64,000 bases of DNA, taken from the NCBI RefSeq assembly GCF_001902635.1, contig NZ_MJAO01000004.1:62001-126000 (forward strand), given 5' to 3'. Shown here one piece after another: positions 60,730-64,000 of this stretch (positions are counted from its first letter, which is position 1; the number at the start of each line of letters is the position of its first letter). A program made the position numbers and the translations under genes. Below the pieces are notes generated by a model. That model saw nothing but the letters and a program-made list of their open reading frames with translations, searched no databases and was not told the origin of the DNA. This stretch comes from Serratia marcescens. GTDB lineage: Bacteria; Pseudomonadota; Gammaproteobacteria; Enterobacterales; Enterobacteriaceae.

Positions 60730-61727
60730 GGCTGGGCTGGCTGGCATTGCTGACGCTGTGCTGCGCGCTGTTTTCGCTCGGCGTTGGCCGCTTTCAGGTG
60801 CCGATGACGCACAGCCTGATGATTTTGCTGGAGCCGTTCACCGGGCAGCATTATGCCGGCATCGATGCTATCCAACGCCAGGTGATCCTGGGCGTGCGCG
60901 TGCCGCGGGTGCTGTTGGCGATGGGTGCCGGCGCGGCGCTGGCCCTGTGCGGCGCAGCCTTGCAGGGCGTCTTTCGCAACCCGCTGGTCGATCCGCATAT
61001 CATCGGCGTGTCTTCCGGCGCGGCCTTCGGCGGCACGCTGGCTATCCTGCTCAGCCTGCCGTTGGCGGTGCTGCTGCTGTCGGCTTTTGTTTTCGGCATG
61101 GCGGCACTGCTGCTGATTTTCACGCTCACCAGCGCCATTGTGCGGCGCAATATTCTCTCTTTGGTACTGGCGGGGGTGATCCTCAGCGGTTTCTTCTCCG
61201 CCTGCGTCAGCCTGATGCAATATCTGGCGGATACCGAAGAGAAACTGCCGAGCATCGTGTTTTGGCTGCTTGGCAGCTTTGCCACCGCCGATCGGCAAAA
61301 GCTGTTGATGCTGTTTGCACCTCTGCTAGTGGCCGGCGGCTTGCTGCTGGCGCTGCGTTGGCGCATCAATCTGCTGTCGTTAGGCGATGAGGATGCCGCT
61401 GCGTTGGGTATCAACGTTGAGCGCACCCGCTGGCTGATTTTGACGCTGTGCGCCGCCATCGTGGCCGCCCAGGTGGCGGTCAGCGGCAGCATAGGTTGGG
61501 TCGGTCTGGTGATCCCGCACGTGGCGAGGCGGCTGGTGGGGCCGGATCACCGGCACCTGCTGCCGGCTTCGCTTTGCCTGGGGGCTTTGTACATGCTGGT
61601 GATCGACGATTTGGCGCGCACGCTGAGCAGCAGCGAAATCCCGCTGGGCATTCTGACCGCGCTGATTGGCGCGCCGCTGTTCGCGCTGCTGTTGCGCCGC
61701 GCGCAAGTGAGAGGCTGGCATGACTGA
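60726..61727 (+). CDS. FecCD-family ABC permease (MolB-like)
   Basis: A 333-residue inner membrane permease with about ten hydrophobic helices: LGVRVPRVLLAMGAGAALAL, GVFRNPLVDPHIIGVSSGAA, GWVGLVIPHVARRLVGPDHR (conserved in BtuC/FecD/MolB). Type II importer permease. ATG overlaps the binding-protein stop; the ATPase start overlaps its end by 8 bases. Confidence 0.88.
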   Translation: MRLGWLALLTLCCALFSLGVGRFQVPMTHSLMILLEPFTGQHYAGIDAIQRQVILGVRVPRVLLAMGAGAALALCGAALQGVFRNPLVDPHIIGVSSGAAFGGTLAILLSLPLAVLLLSAFVFGMAALLLIFTLTSAIVRRNILSLVLAGVILSGFFSACVSLMQYLADTEEKLPSIVFWLLGSFATADRQKLLMLFAPLLVAGGLLLALRWRINLLSLGDEDAAALGINVERTRWLILTLCAAIVAAQVAVSGSIGWVGLVIPHVARRLVGPDHRHLLPASLCLGALYMLVIDDLARTLSSSEIPLGILTALIGAPLFALLLRRAQVRGWHD

Positions 61728-62499
61728 CACCTTATTGGCCGCCAGGGGGGTGAGTTTTGCCTGGCCGGGCGGGGCACCGCTGTTCCAACATCTGGACATT
61801 CAGCTGCGGCGCGGCGAAGTGCTGGCAGTATTAGGCCCGAATGGGCGCGGCAAAAGCACGCTGCTGCAGTTGTTGTTAGGCAGCCTGACGCCGCAATCCG
61901 GCGAGATTGAACGCCGTGGTGAGATTGGCTTTGTCCCGCAGCACTTTTCACCGCCGTTCGCCTATCGGGTGCTGGATATCGTATTGATGGGGCGGGCGCG
62001 CCATGTTGGCCTGTTCCGTTCACCGTCAACCAAGGATCATCGGCTGGCGAGAGAAGCGTTGCAAACGTTGGGTTTACAGGATCTGGCGGAGCGTGAATTC
62101 GGCAGCCTATCCGGCGGCCAGCGCCAGTTGGTGATGATCGCGCGCGCGTTGGCAATGCGCTGCAAGGTGTTAATCCTGGATGAACCGACTTCGGCGCTGG
62201 ATCTGCATTACCAGGATCGGGTGTTGAGCCTGATGGCTCGCCTGGCGCGGGAGCAACAGTTGGCGGTGATCTTCTCCACGCACCAGCCGAACCATGCTCA
62301 CGCGGTGGCCGATCGGGCTTTGCTGCTGGGCAAAGAAGGGCGCAGCCGGCTCGGGGCCTGCCGCGAGGTGCTAACGGCGCAATCCCTGTCGCCCCTGTTC
62401 GAGCTGGCGATCGAACGGGTGCCGCTCACGGTGGCGGGCCGCCGCTACGCGACGCTGGTGCCGCTGTATCGCAGCCAATTGGAGCGACATGATGAGTGA
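61720..62499 (+). CDS. ABC transporter ATPase (MolC-like)
   Basis: A 259-residue ATPase: Walker A LGPNGRGKSTLLQ (the usual S/C position after G is R), signature LSGGQRQLVMIARA, Walker B VLILDEPTSALDLHY, H-loop STHQPNHA. Belongs with the permease at 60726. The C-terminal 60 residues are an extension seen in FecE/MolC types. Confidence 0.88.
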   Translation: MTDTLLAARGVSFAWPGGAPLFQHLDIQLRRGEVLAVLGPNGRGKSTLLQLLLGSLTPQSGEIERRGEIGFVPQHFSPPFAYRVLDIVLMGRARHVGLFRSPSTKDHRLAREALQTLGLQDLAEREFGSLSGGQRQLVMIARALAMRCKVLILDEPTSALDLHYQDRVLSLMARLAREQQLAVIFSTHQPNHAHAVADRALLLGKEGRSRLGACREVLTAQSLSPLFELAIERVPLTVAGRRYATLVPLYRSQLERHDE

Positions 62500-63217
62500 T
62501 ATCCTGCTGTTTGCCGCCGGCAGCCTGCGGCTGGCGTTTGCGCCACTGCTGTCGGCGTTCCAGCGGCACGCCGGGCAAAAAGTCACGGCGGAATTCGGCC
62601 CGGCGGGGTTATTGCGCCAACGGATAGAGAACGGCGAACGGCCACAGCTGTTCGCCTCGGCCAACGTGGCGCACCCGCAAAGGTTGGCGGATCTTGGAAT
62701 GGCGGGCGCGGTGCAGATTTTTGCGCGCAATCGGCTATGCGTGACGGTACGCAACGTGCCGGCATTAACTGAACGTCCGCTGCCAGAGGTGCTGTTCGAT
62801 CCGCACTGGTGCCTTGCCACCTCGACACCGGGGGCAGATCCTTCCGGTGATTATGCGCAGCGGCTTTTCGAACGCTGCGAGCAATACTGGCCGGGGCAAG
62901 GGGAAGCGCTGCGCCGCCGGGCGCTGCCGTTGGTTGGCGGCAGGGATTCCGCCCCAGTGCCGGCGGGCCGATTGGCGGCGGAATATCTGATAGCCGGCGG
63001 GCAGGCGGATATTTTTCTCGGCTACGCCAGCTATGCTCCGGCTTTAGCCGCCTACCCGACGTTGGCGGTGCGGCCGTTGGCGCCGCCGCTGGACATCGAG
63101 GCGGATTACGGTTTATGCCTGTTGGATGACGACGCGCAGCGGTTGGCCGCATTTATCTTGAGCGAACAGGGGCAGGAAATCCTGAGCCGACACGGGTTTA
63201 TGCGGCGCGCGGAATGA
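62489..63217 (+). CDS. ModA-like protein without a signal peptide
   Basis: A 242-residue protein with the ModA/solute-binding type II fold: FAAGSLRLAFAPLLSAFQRH, then FGPAGLLRQRIENGERPQLF, FASANVAHPQRLADLG, AAEYLIAGGQADIFLGYASY, and a C-terminal LSEQGQEILSRHGF. The N-terminus (MMSDILLF) starts directly in the first strand, so no export signal is present and it should be cytoplasmic. It ends a ModE-controlled operon, overlapping the ATPase gene. Could buffer or sense molybdate inside the cell. Confidence 0.8.
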   Translation: MMSDILLFAAGSLRLAFAPLLSAFQRHAGQKVTAEFGPAGLLRQRIENGERPQLFASANVAHPQRLADLGMAGAVQIFARNRLCVTVRNVPALTERPLPEVLFDPHWCLATSTPGADPSGDYAQRLFERCEQYWPGQGEALRRRALPLVGGRDSAPVPAGRLAAEYLIAGGQADIFLGYASYAPALAAYPTLAVRPLAPPLDIEADYGLCLLDDDAQRLAAFILSEQGQEILSRHGFMRRAE

Positions 63218-63221
63218 CTCG

Positions 63222-63239
63222 CCGGGCCTGACGGCCCGG
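63222..63239. terminator. Hairpin between converging genes
   Basis: CCGGGCC / GGCCCGG with a TGAC loop, between the ModA-like gene and the alpha/beta hydrolase. Confidence 0.65.
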
Positions 63240-63246
63240 GGAATCT

Positions 63247-64000
63247 TTACCAAAACAGCGGCGTGGTGTTTTCAGCCAGAAATGCCAACAGCGTTTCGTT
63301 GACCGCCGCCGGATTTTCCTTGTTGCTGATATGCCCGGCGTTGGGGATCAGCACATGCCGACAACCGAGCATCTCCGCCATGCGCTGCCCCTCCGCCGGT
63401 GGGCGTGGCTTATCTTGCGCACCGGTGATCACGATGCTGGCGGCGGTGATTTTTTCCAGCAGCGCCAGCTTGTCGGGGCGGCCGAAGATCATCCGGCCGA
63501 GCGGCACGATACTCTCGCGCAGGCGATCGGCGGGTAGGTCTCGCAGTTGAGACAACAGCGATTGCAACAACGCGTCGGGTACGTCATCGGAATAAAAGAG
63601 CGAAGCGACATGCTCCAGCAATGGAGAAGCGATGGCGCCGGCCTGTTCAACGGCGGCCAGCATGCCCATATAGCGTTGCCGCGCTTCCGGTGTTTCGTCG
63701 CCCAGGTAGCTGTCCATCAGCGCCAACACTTTTACCCGCTCCGGCGCCAGCGCCGCCAGTTCGGCGCCCCACATGCCGCCGACGGACAAGCCGACGATGC
63801 CGAACTCTTCGATATCCAGGCGATCCATTAGCGCCAGATGATCGGCGGCGATATCCGACAGGCTGGTTCGCCCGGCCGGCAGCGCCGGTGAGTCGCCATG
63901 GCCCCAAAGCTCCGGCACGATCAGGCGGTAGCGTTTAGCCAGCGCTTCAAACTGCGGCGCCCACATGTTCAGATCGAACAGATAGCTGTGGCCAAGCAGC
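63247..64000 (-). CDS. Alpha/beta hydrolase (partial, runs off the edge)
   Basis: At least 250 residues are visible; the frame continues past 64000, where the minus strand reads LLGHSYLFDLNMWAPQ, the oxyanion-loop region. The nucleophile elbow is GLSVGG (IVGLSVGGMWGAELA), preceded by ELWGHGDSPAL; candidate His in IPNAGHISNKEN near the C-terminus. Such proteins cover 3-oxoadipate enol-lactonase-like and related hydrolases. The start codon is outside the window, so the full length and function are unknown. Confidence 0.8.
   Translation of the reverse strand, partial: LLGHSYLFDLNMWAPQFEALAKRYRLIVPELWGHGDSPALPAGRTSLSDIAADHLALMDRLDIEEFGIVGLSVGGMWGAELAALAPERVKVLALMDSYLGDETPEARQRYMGMLAAVEQAGAIASPLLEHVASLFYSDDVPDALLQSLLSQLRDLPADRLRESIVPLGRMIFGRPDKLALLEKITAASIVITGAQDKPRPPAEGQRMAEMLGCRHVLIPNAGHISNKENPAAVNETLLAFLAENTTPLFW

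Noticed and set aside
59680-62499. Vitamin B12 or ferric siderophore importer
   Set aside because: Fold alone would allow it, but the ModE operator and the ModA-like gene favour molybdate or tungstate.

Overview
The window looks like a chromosomal segment of a Serratia-type enterobacterium (Gammaproteobacteria). It is GC-rich overall. Many genes have close enterobacterial counterparts (AnsP, PbpG, NlpA, YedI/DUF808, YohC, Dld, DdlA, BglX, YbdL, UhpAB), arranged in an order that differs from E. coli. The genus is an inference from gene content; there is no rRNA, tRNA or CRISPR array in the window.

Layout. 1-3.2 kb: the uhpBA two-component pair and an arylamine N-acetyltransferase. 3.2-7.4 kb: a small surface-polysaccharide module (flippase, TupA-type ATP-grasp protein) and a lone tailspike-like beta-helix protein. 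7.6-18.3 kb: ordinary metabolic, transport and regulator genes, including two divergent DJ-1/PfpI-type genes, an S-adenosylhomocysteinase-like protein and pbpG. 18.6-36.1 kb: one long, all-plus-strand, tightly packed run of 19 genes that is the most unusual part of the window. 36.1-42.4 kb: yedI, acetyltransferases, nlpA, a DUF1460 protein, yohC and an EamA transporter preceded by a valine-rich leader peptide. 42.9-46.9 kb: two isochorismatase-family hydrolases, an NmrA-type protein, an HxlR regulator and a pirin, resembling an electrophile/quinone stress island. 47-58.8 kb: dld, a ParD-like/methionine aminopeptidase pair, ddlA, an amino-acid binding protein, ybdL, a LysR regulator, bglX and a methyltransferase. 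59.6-63.2 kb: a probable molybdate/tungstate importer under a ModE-type operator, ending in a ModA-like protein without a signal peptide. A partial alpha/beta hydrolase runs off the right edge.

The 18.6-36.1 kb cluster combines: an acyl carrier protein; an AMP-forming ligase; a type III PLP decarboxylase of the diaminopimelate-decarboxylase fold; a degenerate asparagine-synthase-like protein without the glutaminase cysteine; two alpha/beta hydrolases; two divergent KAS III-like proteins; two acyl-CoA-dehydrogenase-like proteins; an isoprenylcysteine-methyltransferase-like membrane protein; and a Lol-like transport set (FtsX-type permease, LolD-type ATPase, LolA-like periplasmic carrier, outer-membrane barrel). 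I read it as a pathway that loads an amino acid on the ACP, decarboxylates it there, modifies it oxidatively and by condensation, and delivers the product to the outer membrane. The product is unknown to me. The ligase/decarboxylase/hydrolase/amidotransferase/ACP set recalls the accessory genes of exosortase A loci, but no exosortase is present here.
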